Positions 49,494 to 57,261 of a stretch of DNA of 64,000 nucleotides are shown here, one piece after another. Source of the stretch: Polynucleobacter sp. UB-Tiil-W10 (GTDB lineage: Bacteria > Pseudomonadota > Gammaproteobacteria > Burkholderiales > Burkholderiaceae). A program made the translations under genes and the position numbers. A model generated the notes under the pieces. That model did no database searches. It saw only the letters and a program-made list of their open reading frames with translations, and was not told the origin of the DNA. The stretch is from positions 992,001 to 1,056,000 of the forward strand of contig NZ_JACVPZ010000001.1 of the NCBI RefSeq assembly GCF_018881605.1, read 5' to 3'. Each line of letters opens with the position of its first letter. Within the stretch, counting starts at the first letter, position 1.

Positions 49494-50006
49494 ATGGCTT
49501 CCTCAATATCACCATTGAACCTCAATAGCGCTAACTACTGTGTTGTTGCGGCGCCTTTTGGCTGTCTGGGCATTGGGACTGAATTGGTGGAGGGTAGCTT
49601 GATGCTTTCCAGGATTGACTACTTACCCGCAAATACGGCTTTAATCGTTCCGCAGAATCAGTTGGCCAAAGAGGTTGCACGACAGTGCAAGGCGTACTTT
49701 AAGGATCCTCATTGGCAATTTGACTTGCCTACTAAACCGGCGGGCACTGAGCATCAGAGAAAAGTGTGGACCAGCATTCAAGACATACCTACTGGTAAAA
49801 CAAAAACTTACGGTGAGTTGGCCAAACAAATTAATAGTGGGGCGCGGGCGGTGGGGACCGCATGTGGCGCCAATCCCTACCCCTTAATCGCCCCTTGTCA
49901 TCGAGTTGTATCTGCCCAAGGGCTTGGGGGTTTCATGAAGGAAAACTCACCTGGCTTGTATCGCCAAATTAAGATCTGGCTTTTAAAGCATGAAGGCGCT
50001 TTATAA
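49494..50006 (+). CDS. ogt: Methylated-DNA--protein-cysteine methyltransferase
   Basis: 170 residues. The active-site motif PCHRV is in LIAPCHRVVSAQGLGGF, preceded by the helix-turn-helix (IPTGKTKTYGELAKQ) and GARAVGTACGANP. No Ada N-terminal zinc domain is present, so it is Ogt/stand-alone type. It repairs O6-methylguanine by suicide transfer to the cysteine. It stops two bases before the end of the convergent squalene/phytoene synthase gene. Confidence 0.93.
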   Translation: MASSISPLNLNSANYCVVAAPFGCLGIGTELVEGSLMLSRIDYLPANTALIVPQNQLAKEVARQCKAYFKDPHWQFDLPTKPAGTEHQRKVWTSIQDIPTGKTKTYGELAKQINSGARAVGTACGANPYPLIAPCHRVVSAQGLGGFMKENSPGLYRQIKIWLLKHEGAL

Positions 50007-50008
50007 CT

Positions 50009-50983
50009 TTATTTAGTCAGTGATTTACTGCCGAGATAGAAAAAAGCCTTCATCAGAAAATCGGTTTTAACCGCCCACTTTGTAAAGCCATAGAAACTCA
50101 TTACAGTCTTCCTGGAAAGCTTTACTTCATTCTTATCGTCAAATTCTTTTCGATTGGCAATCCTGGCAAGAGTCATGACTGCCAAGCCAAATGCTAAAAA
50201 ACAAAATCGCCGTATACCCTGCTCTTGTTTGGGAATCAACAAAATGTACTGTAGGGAGTCTTGTAGTTTTTGATAAGCAATCTTTAGAAGATCTGCTTGG
50301 CTTACATTAGTTGGCTTCCACGACACCCCGCGCGCCTTATCTTCCGGTGAGTCCTTGAGAATATTGGTCATTTGTAGCGCCTGTCCAAATGCAATTGCTA
50401 AATCCTCATGCCCTGCTATTTGTGCTTGAAAGGCGGGCGAATGGTTGGCAAAGATGGTTGTTAGTAGCTCGCCAACTACTCCAGCAACTACATAACAATA
50501 TTCTTCAAACTCAGCGAGGTTTTGCAGGCCTGCTTGATTTTGCTTGCCATGAAAATAAGACATTCCTTCAGACATGATAGAAACGCAGCGACTGACTGCC
50601 TCTTGATCATTGCTTGAGCAAGTATGCAAAATGCGTAGAACAGTTGGCGTATGAGCAATTAAATCTAGCTCATCTTGATTGTTGTAATTCTTAAGTGCAT
50701 CCAAGCAAGGTTGAACAAAAGTTTCAACAGGAGCCTTTTCTAGTACCGCATCCAAAAATAGCGCTGAGAGTGATTGCTTGGTTTGTGCACTTAAGTCTGC
50801 TGCATCCTCAATCGTGTCGATAATGCGGCAGAGCAAATAGGTATTTCCAACTACTTTTTCGATGCTGGGAGATAAGAGTGGAATGGTGAGGGCGAAGGTC
50901 CGTGATACGGATCCCAGAATGGCTTTTTGGTATGCCAGGTCCGCGGATGGGTTTGACGAGTGGCTTTGCATTGGGGATCTCAC
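50009..50983 (-). CDS. Squalene/phytoene synthase family protein
   Basis: 324 residues, trans-isoprenyl diphosphate head-to-head synthase. SRTFALTIPLLSP, the first aspartate-rich motif IDTIEDAADL and the second, ALQMTNILKDSPEDKARG, are intact, as is the YCYVVAGVVGELLT helix. The sequence fits a farnesyl-diphosphate farnesyltransferase (squalene synthase) better than a carotenoid enzyme, but the product is uncertain. A C-terminal hydrophobic stretch (FCFLAFGLAVMTLA) suits membrane association. The start may be ATG 50983 or 50971. No hopanoid or carotenoid partner gene is adjacent. Confidence 0.82.
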   Translation of the reverse strand: MRSPMQSHSSNPSADLAYQKAILGSVSRTFALTIPLLSPSIEKVVGNTYLLCRIIDTIEDAADLSAQTKQSLSALFLDAVLEKAPVETFVQPCLDALKNYNNQDELDLIAHTPTVLRILHTCSSNDQEAVSRCVSIMSEGMSYFHGKQNQAGLQNLAEFEEYCYVVAGVVGELLTTIFANHSPAFQAQIAGHEDLAIAFGQALQMTNILKDSPEDKARGVSWKPTNVSQADLLKIAYQKLQDSLQYILLIPKQEQGIRRFCFLAFGLAVMTLARIANRKEFDDKNEVKLSRKTVMSFYGFTKWAVKTDFLMKAFFYLGSKSLTK

Positions 50984-51045
50984 TCTTGAATTATGTCAGA
51001 CCGATGCGCATGTTGAGGTGCTCCAAGCTGGTTCCTTTTGGAAAG

Positions 51046-51071
51046 TGTCAAAAATGACATGGCCATATAAT
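51046..51071 (+). promoter_or_regulatory. Palindrome and -10 element upstream of the symporter
   Basis: TGTCA-AAAA-TGACA (51046-51059) lies just upstream of a perfect TATAAT (51066-51071). No good -35 element is at the right distance; the palindrome occupies that region, as for an activator or operator site. The regulator is unknown. Confidence 0.4.
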
Positions 51072-51101
51072 TTCATCCAATTTCTGAAGGAGCATTGAGG
51101 C

Positions 51102-52517
51102 GTGCTTATTTGGTTCGTCATTATCTACTGGGTTATTTCCGTTGGCATTGGCTTATGGGCAGCTCTGCGAGTCAAAAATACTGCTGACTTTGCGGCAGCA
51201 GGCCATAGCCTGCCCTTGCCAATTGTGACCGCCACTGTATTTGCTACCTGGTTTGGCTCTGAAACTGTATTAGGTATTCCAGCAACTTTTCTAAAAGAGG
51301 GTTTAGGGGGTGTAGTTTCCGACCCTTTTGGCTCTTCACTTTGTTTGATTTTGGTGGGCCTGTTCTTTGCACGCCATCTTTATAACCGCCGCATGTTGAC
51401 GATTGGCGACTTCTTTCGTGAGAAGTATGGTCGAACGGTAGAGGTTTTGGTAACCCTATGCATTGTGGTTTCTTATTTAGGTTGGGTCGCAGCCCAAATT
51501 AAAGCCTTAGGTCTCGTATTTAACGTAGTGTCTGAGGGAAGTATTTCTCAGACGGGCGGAATGTTAATTGGTGCAGGTAGCGTGCTGATTTACACCTTAT
51601 TTGGCGGCATGTGGTCAGTTGCGATTACCGATTTTATTCAGATGATCATTATTGTGATTGGTATGCTGTATATCGGTGGAGAAATGACGGCGCAGACTGG
51701 TGGTATTGGCGTTGTAATTGAGCATGCGTCTGCAGCAGGTCAATTCAGTAACTTCTGGCCGGATATGAATTTGGCTTCGATCTTGGGGTTTGTTGCCGCC
51801 CTGTGTACCATGATGCTCGGCTCGATTCCGCAGCAAGATGTATTCCAACGCATTACCTCATCAAAGAACGTCAATATTGCCGTCCAAGCGGCTTTACTGG
51901 GTGGGGTACTTTATTTTATTTTTGCTTTTGTTCCGATGTATTTGGCTTACTCGGCGACATTAATTAGTCCTGATTTAGTGAAGCAGTATCTTTCTACGGA
52001 TCCGCAGATGATTTTGCCTAAACTCATTCTGAATCACGCACCATTAATTGCACAGGTGATGTTCTTTGGCGCCTTACTCTCAGCCATCAAGAGTTGTGCC
52101 AGTGCAACTTTATTGGCGCCATCGGTAACTTTTGCTGAAAATATTGTTCGAGGCTTTTTTAAACATTTGTCCGATCATGATTTACTCAAAGTCATGCGTA
52201 TTACGGTTTTATGTTTTGCGGTGGTGGTAACTTTCTTTGCGGTGAATTCTGAGCTGTCTATTTTTAAGATGGTGGAGAGCGCCTACAAAGTGACTCTGGT
52301 CGCCGCATTTGTCCCGTTGGCATTCGGGGTGTATTGGTCAAGAGCCAACTCCTTGGGAGGATTGCTATCCGTAGTCGGAGGCTTAACTATTTGGATCAGC
52401 TGTGAGATTTTGGCTCCGAATGCTATTTTGCCGCCTCAATTGGCTGGTTTATTTGCCAGTATTGCGGGAATGATTTTAGGTAGCTTGGTGCCAAAAGATG
52501 CATTAAAAGCAGTTTAG
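51102..52517 (+). CDS. Sodium:solute symporter family protein
   Basis: 471 residues with about 12-13 membrane segments, SSS family. ATWFGSETVLGIPATFLKEG in the second segment and the FGGMWSVAITDFIQMIIIVIG stretch are typical sodium-symporter signatures; LGSIPQQDVFQRITSSKN marks the mid-protein loop. Substrate (proline, pantothenate, a carboxylate or another) cannot be told. Starts with GTG at 51102, with GAAGGAG and GAGG upstream. It is divergent from the squalene synthase gene. Confidence 0.88.
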   Translation: MLIWFVIIYWVISVGIGLWAALRVKNTADFAAAGHSLPLPIVTATVFATWFGSETVLGIPATFLKEGLGGVVSDPFGSSLCLILVGLFFARHLYNRRMLTIGDFFREKYGRTVEVLVTLCIVVSYLGWVAAQIKALGLVFNVVSEGSISQTGGMLIGAGSVLIYTLFGGMWSVAITDFIQMIIIVIGMLYIGGEMTAQTGGIGVVIEHASAAGQFSNFWPDMNLASILGFVAALCTMMLGSIPQQDVFQRITSSKNVNIAVQAALLGGVLYFIFAFVPMYLAYSATLISPDLVKQYLSTDPQMILPKLILNHAPLIAQVMFFGALLSAIKSCASATLLAPSVTFAENIVRGFFKHLSDHDLLKVMRITVLCFAVVVTFFAVNSELSIFKMVESAYKVTLVAAFVPLAFGVYWSRANSLGGLLSVVGGLTIWISCEILAPNAILPPQLAGLFASIAGMILGSLVPKDALKAV

Positions 52518-52555
52518 AGGGTAATTCGCTTAAAAATGATGCAAATAAGAATATA

Positions 52556-52584
52556 TTGCACCGCAAAATTTTCTCCTCTAATAT
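52556..52584 (+). promoter_or_regulatory. Possible promoter of the ketopantoate reductase gene
   Basis: TTGCAC (52556-52561), 17-bp spacer, TAATAT (52579-52584), 39 bp before the ATG. Match to consensus is moderate. Confidence 0.35.
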
Positions 52585-52622
52585 GACAGTAATTCAAAAT
52601 TTTTTGTTCTTATGGAGTTCTT

Positions 52623-53642
52623 ATGAAAATCTGTGTGATCGGCGGGGGTGGCGCAATTGGCGGCTACTTAGCTGTCATGTTGGCACGAGCGGGCAATGAA
52701 GTAACTGTTGTTGCGCGTGGTGCAACTTTGGCTGCAATTAAAGAGCGTGGTCTTGCTTTGATTATGGATGACCAACCAGAACCTTTGGTTGCTCAAGTTA
52801 AAGCGGTAGAAAAAATTCGCGACGCTGAGACTCCTGATGTTGTTATTCTCGCGGTGAAGGCTCATCAAGTTGAGCCGATCATTGATGATTTGGCAGCCAT
52901 CATGGGCCCCGAAACCATTTTGATCCCAATGCAAAACGGAATTCCTTGGTGGTATTTCCAAAAGTTGGGCGGCGAGTATCAAGATCATTCAGTAGAAACA
53001 GTCGATGCTGGCGGTATTGCGAAGAACGCAATTAATCCAAACAACATTATTGGCTGCGTAGTCTATCCGGCAACCTTTACTCAAGCACCTGGCGTGATTC
53101 GTCACGTTGAAGGTAATCGCTTCCCATTGGGTGAATTGGATGGCAAAACCTCTGAGCGTATTCAGAAGATATCCGAGATGATGGGCGCAGCTGGATTCAA
53201 GTCTCCTATTTTGGATGACATCCGCTCAGAAATCTGGCTCAAGCTTTGGGGCAATATGACTTTTAACCCAATCAGCTCCCTAACACATGGCACCTTGGAA
53301 GGCATTTGCCAATATCCATTGACCAAAGAATTAGCGCGCAACATGATGGCTGAAGCTCAGACCATTGCCGAAAAGTTGGGCGTTACTTTTCGCGTTGACA
53401 TTGAGCGCCGCATCGCTGGCGCTGAAAAAGTTGGTAAGCACAAAACTTCTATGTTGCAAGACTTAGAAGCTGGTCGTAGCCTAGAGATCGATGCTTTGTT
53501 AGGCTCAGTCATTGAGCTTGGTAAGATTACTCAAACGCCAACACCTTGCTTAAATACCGTATTTGCTTTGACTAAATACTTAGATGAAAATGTTCAAGCA
53601 TCTAAAGGCAGCCTTGCGTTGCCATCGGTATCTGGTTACTAA
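52623..53642 (+). CDS. Ketopantoate reductase family (ApbA/PanE) protein
   Basis: 339 residues. NADPH-binding GGGGAIGGYLA at residues 8-18, VILAVKAHQ with the catalytic-region lysine, PMQNGIPWW, and the C-terminal KLWGNMTFNPISSLT and AGRSLEIDALLGSVIELG motifs are PanE/ApbA-like. It would reduce 2-dehydropantoate for pantothenate synthesis, but this family contains paralogs acting on other 2-oxo acids, so the symbol is withheld. TGGAG lies 8 bp before the ATG. Ends at a bidirectional terminator. Confidence 0.85.
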   Translation: MKICVIGGGGAIGGYLAVMLARAGNEVTVVARGATLAAIKERGLALIMDDQPEPLVAQVKAVEKIRDAETPDVVILAVKAHQVEPIIDDLAAIMGPETILIPMQNGIPWWYFQKLGGEYQDHSVETVDAGGIAKNAINPNNIIGCVVYPATFTQAPGVIRHVEGNRFPLGELDGKTSERIQKISEMMGAAGFKSPILDDIRSEIWLKLWGNMTFNPISSLTHGTLEGICQYPLTKELARNMMAEAQTIAEKLGVTFRVDIERRIAGAEKVGKHKTSMLQDLEAGRSLEIDALLGSVIELGKITQTPTPCLNTVFALTKYLDENVQASKGSLALPSVSGY

Positions 53643-53693
53643 TTCGGAAATCAGAAAAAGCTAATAGAAGATTGGAAATAAATCTTTAGCAAT

Positions 53694-53734
53694 AAAAAAC
53701 CCTTGCTATGTAAAGTAGCAAGGGTTTTGTTTTA
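53694..53734. terminator. Bidirectional rho-independent terminator
   Basis: A perfect 13-bp stem AAAACCCTTGCTA (53696-53708) / TAGCAAGGGTTTT (53716-53728) with a 7-nt loop, T-rich after on the + strand and A-rich before, serving the convergent panE-like and FAH genes. Confidence 0.92.
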
Positions 53735-53746
53735 TGTGAATCTAAA

Positions 53747-54514
53747 TTACTCGAAGCGATTATCGAGGCGTCCTACACCATCAATGATGATACTGACATT
53801 GCTGCCAGGTTTCATCGAGCCAACGCCCACTGAAGTGCCGCAAGCAATAATGTCGCCAGCCTCAAGTGGTACGTCTTGAGAAATCAAGCTGACGAGTTTT
53901 GCTGGCGAGAAAATCATATCCGCAATAGGATAGTTTTGACGCTCTTGATCATTGAGTATTGTCTTGATTGTTAGCTTGCTCGGATCTACATCGGTGGTGA
54001 TGTAAGGGCCGAATACTCCAAAGGTATTAAAACTCTTAGAGCGTGTCCATTGAGCGTAACCGGGGTCACGATTGAGGATTTCAATGGCGGTAACATCATT
54101 GATGCAGGTGTAACCAAATATAGCTTTAGCTGCTTCTAACTCATCGACCTCATGACAACGCTTGCCAATCACAATGCCAAGCTCCCCTTCATAAACTACT
54201 TTTCCGGAATAGGACTTGGGTGTACGAATCACTTGGTTTGCTGCCAAGAAAGAATTATTCCCTTTCAGGAAATAGAGAGGTTCGGCGGGTACAGCATGCT
54301 CAAGCTTGGTTACCAATGCATGAAAGTTGTCAACCATAGCAACCATCTTGGAAGGAGTGCATGGGATATCAATCGTTACATCGGCTAGCTTGATGGATTC
54401 ACCGGTGGCTTGAGGTCCTTGAAATAAATCACCCTCATACACCGAGATTTGATCGCCCTGTACTTGCCCTAAACCACTTTTTCCTTGATGCTGAAATCTA
54501 AGCCACTGAGCCAT
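53747..54514 (-). CDS. Fumarylacetoacetate hydrolase (FAH) family protein
   Basis: 255 residues. The metal-binding E-E-D pattern is present in VVYEGELGIVIGKRC and INDVTAIEILNRD, followed by FDTFG-like KSFNTFGVFGPYI and the C-terminal LEAGDIIACGTSVGVG. FAH enzymes hydrolyse or decarboxylate C-C bonds in 2-oxo acids (fumarylpyruvate, oxaloacetate, homoprotocatechuate intermediates). Specific substrate unknown. It is divergent, 56 bp away, from the GrdB-like gene, which suggests shared regulation or pathway. Confidence 0.88.
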   Translation of the reverse strand: MAQWLRFQHQGKSGLGQVQGDQISVYEGDLFQGPQATGESIKLADVTIDIPCTPSKMVAMVDNFHALVTKLEHAVPAEPLYFLKGNNSFLAANQVIRTPKSYSGKVVYEGELGIVIGKRCHEVDELEAAKAIFGYTCINDVTAIEILNRDPGYAQWTRSKSFNTFGVFGPYITTDVDPSKLTIKTILNDQERQNYPIADMIFSPAKLVSLISQDVPLEAGDIIACGTSVGVGSMKPGSNVSIIIDGVGRLDNRFE

Positions 54515-54570
54515 AATAAGTTCCTATGAATTTAAATATTTGATATGCAACATCTTACAGGGATGATTTG

Positions 54571-55506
54571 ATGGCTAAGACTTCTGAGCTCATATTTGCA
54601 CCAGAACAGGATCAGCCGGTTCGTTATATTGAACGTACCCGCAGTTACTACTTGGGTTTGGGCTATGAGAGCCCTTATGTATGGGCTCACTATATTGATG
54701 TGCCATTTACCCCGCCGAGAAAGCCACTAACTCAGTCCGTATTGGGTTTAGTGACCACAGCCGTTCCATATGATTCTGATAAAGGGGCTCAAGGCCAAGG
54801 CGCACCCTATAACGCTTCAGCAAAGTTTTATCAGCCATACCAGCAATCTATTGATGGAAATAATGATCTGCGAATTGCTCATGTTGGTATTGATCGAAAA
54901 AATGCCAACATGGAAGATATCAATTGTTGGTTTCCATTGGCCGCTGGAAGACGAGCGCTTGCAGCCGGAAGGCTAAAAGCAATTTCTCCTCATTTTTACG
55001 GCTTGCCTACCAATCGGAGTCAGCGCCACACATTAGAGATTGATGCCCCTCGTATTTTAGAAATGTTGATAGCTGACGGTGTGGATGTAGCGGTATTAAT
55101 TCCGAACTGTCCGATATGTCATCAGAGTCAAAGTTTATTAGCGCGTTATTTGGAGGCTGCAGGCATCTCCACTGTGGTGATGGGTGCTGCTAAAGATATT
55201 GTTGAATATTGTGGAGTACCGCGACTTCTATTTAGTGACTTTCCATTGGGTAATGCAGCTGCAAAACCGAATGATGTGTCTTCGCAGGATTTAAATTTTG
55301 AGTTGGCTATGCGACTTTTAGAATCAGCTCCCGCTCCACGCACGACAGTTCAATCACCATTGCAATGGTCGGTTGACCCATCATGGAAATTAGATTATTC
55401 CAATCTAGAGCAGCTATCTTCACAGGAAATTGCACGATTGCGTGAAGAGGTAGAGCGGGTGCGAATGACTGCACGGGAACTCAGAGTCAATACCTTGGGA
55501 ACTTAA
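54571..55506 (+). CDS. GrdB-like (glycine/betaine reductase component B family) protein with CPIC motif
   Basis: 311 residues from the ATG at 54571 (AGGG 8 bp upstream; a TTG at 54568 is one codon earlier). ADGVDVAVLIPNCPICHQ, then LLARYLEAAGISTVVMG and GVPRLLFSDFPLGNA, follow the layout of the GrdB/D-proline reductase family, in which a selenocysteine or cysteine redox pair sits at this place. Here the pair is Cys180/Cys183 with no in-frame TGA, so no selenium is needed. N-terminal ERTRSYYLGLGYESPYVWAHY is not recognised. The C-terminal helix (IARLREEVERVRMTARELR) looks coiled-coil. Function is unassigned; the family call is moderate. Confidence 0.55.
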   Translation: MAKTSELIFAPEQDQPVRYIERTRSYYLGLGYESPYVWAHYIDVPFTPPRKPLTQSVLGLVTTAVPYDSDKGAQGQGAPYNASAKFYQPYQQSIDGNNDLRIAHVGIDRKNANMEDINCWFPLAAGRRALAAGRLKAISPHFYGLPTNRSQRHTLEIDAPRILEMLIADGVDVAVLIPNCPICHQSQSLLARYLEAAGISTVVMGAAKDIVEYCGVPRLLFSDFPLGNAAAKPNDVSSQDLNFELAMRLLESAPAPRTTVQSPLQWSVDPSWKLDYSNLEQLSSQEIARLREEVERVRMTARELRVNTLGT

Positions 55507-56507
55507 GTTTGTCTTGTGAGGGAATACGCGCACAGGGCTTGTAGTGCAGTGCTGGCCTCGTTTACTGGGAAATCTTTTAGACAGGTTAAGGCTAGGTCGG
55601 CTTCACGTTTAGCCACAGCTTGCGTGTAATCTAGGGCGCCAGAGTTTTGTACGCCAGCAAGAATTTGTGCAAACACATCATCTGGTAAATCTTGATTTTG
55701 CTCAATTGCTGCACGCACCAGAAGACGCTCTTCGCTACTGCCATTTTCTAGCAAGTAAATCAGCGGGAGCGTAGGCTTACCTTCGCGTAAATCATCACCA
55801 GCATTTTTCCCCATTTGTTCCGCGTTAGCGGTGTAGTCCAGCAAGTCATCCATGAGCTGAAAAGCGGTGCCAATGTGACGTCCAAATGCAGCAGCTTGTT
55901 CGCGTTGCGCGTCGGTAGTATTAGCCAGAATGGCGCCCAATTCAGTAGAAGCTTCAAAAAGTTTGGCTGTTTTATAGCGAATTACTTGTAAGTAACTGGC
56001 TTCATCCACTTCTGGGTCATTCATATTTAGAAGCTGCAACACTTCGCCTTCAGCAATCGTATTGGTCGCATCTGACAAAATTTGCATAATTCGAAGATCA
56101 TTTGGGCCAACCATCATTTGGAAGGCTCTGGAATATAGGAAGTCACCAACCAAAACGCTCGCAGCATTGCCAAAAGCAGCATTGGCCGTCTCCCGACCCC
56201 GTCTGAGAGTGGATTCATCAACAACATCATCATGAAGTAGGGTGGCTGTGTGGATAAATTCGACTACAGCCGACATTTCTAAGGTATGGGGCGTTGCTTT
56301 GCCGTTTGCCAAGGCTTTGGCCACCAGCATCAATAGGGCGGGTCTGACCCGCTTTCCTCCAGCTTGGATGATATAGGTCGAGATTTGGTCAATTAAGGCG
56401 ACTTTTGAGGCTAAACGCTGACGGATAACCTCGTCTAAGGCCTTGAAATCTAAGGCAATTGGGGCCAGAATTTGGCTTAAGTCATTGATTTTGACAGTGC
56501 TCGTCAT
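55503..56507 (-). CDS. ispB: Octaprenyl diphosphate synthase
   Basis: 334 residues from the ATG at 56507. A longer frame up to 56693 crosses rplU and is not supported. The two aspartate motifs are intact: LLHDDVVDES and FQLMDDLLDY, with GGKRVRPALLML and ATPHTLEMSAVVEFIHTATLLHDD ahead. It makes the C40-class tail for ubiquinone. Its stop overlaps the end of the convergent GrdB-like gene in a shared TTAA. The -35/-10 elements of the divergent rplU promoter overlap its start codon. Confidence 0.95.
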   Translation of the reverse strand: MTSTVKINDLSQILAPIALDFKALDEVIRQRLASKVALIDQISTYIIQAGGKRVRPALLMLVAKALANGKATPHTLEMSAVVEFIHTATLLHDDVVDESTLRRGRETANAAFGNAASVLVGDFLYSRAFQMMVGPNDLRIMQILSDATNTIAEGEVLQLLNMNDPEVDEASYLQVIRYKTAKLFEASTELGAILANTTDAQREQAAAFGRHIGTAFQLMDDLLDYTANAEQMGKNAGDDLREGKPTLPLIYLLENGSSEERLLVRAAIEQNQDLPDDVFAQILAGVQNSGALDYTQAVAKREADLALTCLKDFPVNEASTALQALCAYSLTRQT

Positions 56508-56519
56508 GCAAGATATAAT
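56491..56519 (+). promoter_or_regulatory. Full-consensus sigma-70 promoter of rplU-rpmA
   Basis: TTGACA (56491-56496), exactly 17 bp, TATAAT (56514-56519): twelve of twelve consensus bases. The spacer contains the start codon of the divergent ispB. Confidence 0.85.
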
Positions 56520-56528
56520 AATGGGCTT

Positions 56529-56551
56529 AGCTGATCCAGGGTGGATTAGCT
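56529..56551 (+). promoter_or_regulatory. Stem-loop at the 5' end of the rplU leader
   Basis: AGCTGATCC (56529-56537) / GGATTAGCT (56543-56551), 9-bp stem with one G-U, loop AGGGT. It would start about three bases from the predicted transcript start. Possible r-protein autoregulation or mRNA stabiliser; unproven. Confidence 0.45.
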
Positions 56552-56582
56552 TAAATGTAGATATTAATTGAGGTTTCAAACC

Positions 56583-56894
56583 ATGTACGCGGTCATAAAA
56601 ACCGGTGGCAAACAGTATAAAGTTGCTGCAGGCGAAAAATTGAAAATAGAACAGATACCAGCGGAAATCGGCAGCGAAATCACTCTTGACCAAGTCCTCG
56701 CCGTTGGCGAAGGCGCTTCACTGAAATTAGGTGATCCATTGGTTAATGGTGCAGCTGTGATGGCCACTGTCGTCTCCCAGGGACGTCACGATAAAGTGAC
56801 AATCTTTAAGATGCGCCGTCGCAAGCATTATCAAAAGCACCAAGGCCATCGTCAGAATTTCACTGAAATTTTGATCAACACGATAAAAGCCTAA
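56583..56894 (+). CDS. rplU: 50S ribosomal protein L21
   Basis: 103 residues from the ATG at 56583, which gives the standard [14 protein letters not shown]-terminus; an ATG 15 bp upstream is not used by homologues. [21 protein letters not shown] near the C-terminus is the rRNA-binding L21 signature. Transcribed from the consensus promoter at 56491. Operon with rpmA, 19 bp downstream. Confidence 0.98.
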   Translation: MYAVIKTGGKQYKVAAGEKLKIEQIPAEIGSEITLDQVLAVGEGASLKLGDPLVNGAAVMATVVSQGRHDKVTIFKMRRRKHYQKHQGHRQNFTEILINTIKA

Positions 56895-56913
56895 TTCAGG
56901 GTAGGAGAAAGAT

Positions 56914-57174
56914 ATGGCACAGAAAAAAGGCGGCGGCTCAACACGAAATGGTCGCGACTCAGAATCGAAACGCTTAGGCGTTAAGGTATTTGGCGGCGAG
57001 CAAATCAATGCTGGCAGCATCATCATTCGTCAACGTGGTACACGTGTTCATCCGGGTGCAAACGTTGGTATTGGTAAGGATCACACATTGTTTGCCTTAA
57101 TTGACGGACAAGTGGAATTCGGCGTTAAGGGTGCTTTGAAGAAGGCCCAAGTTTCAGTCTTGCCTCGTTCATAA
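56914..57174 (+). CDS. rpmA: 50S ribosomal protein L27
   Basis: 86 residues. [23 protein letters not shown] is the conserved N-terminal tail that reaches the peptidyl-transferase centre; no cleavable leader as in Firmicutes is present. [26 protein letters not shown] is the family core. AGGAGAAAG before the ATG is a good ribosome site. Confidence 0.98.
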   Translation: MAQKKGGGSTRNGRDSESKRLGVKVFGGEQINAGSIIIRQRGTRVHPGANVGIGKDHTLFALIDGQVEFGVKGALKKAQVSVLPRS

Positions 57175-57231
57175 GGCGCCTGACTGAGACACGTTTGATT
57201 CAGATTTATTCCGAATTTAACTCTTAGGAAC

Positions 57232-57258
57232 AGGCCTCGCTAAGCGAGGCCTTTTTTA
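57232..57258 (+). terminator. Rho-independent terminator-like hairpin between rpmA and obgE
   Basis: A perfect 9-bp stem AGGCCTCGC (57232-57240) / GCGAGGCCT (57244-57252), loop TAA, then a T-run. It ends only three bases before the obgE ATG, and the GAGG in its 3' arm is the only Shine-Dalgarno-like sequence for obgE. Confidence 0.85.
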
Positions 57259-57261
57259 TTC

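Noticed and set aside
55503..56693. Long version of ispB with 62 extra N-terminal residues
   Set aside because: The extension runs antisense through rplU and its promoter; the ATG at 56507 gives the normal family start.
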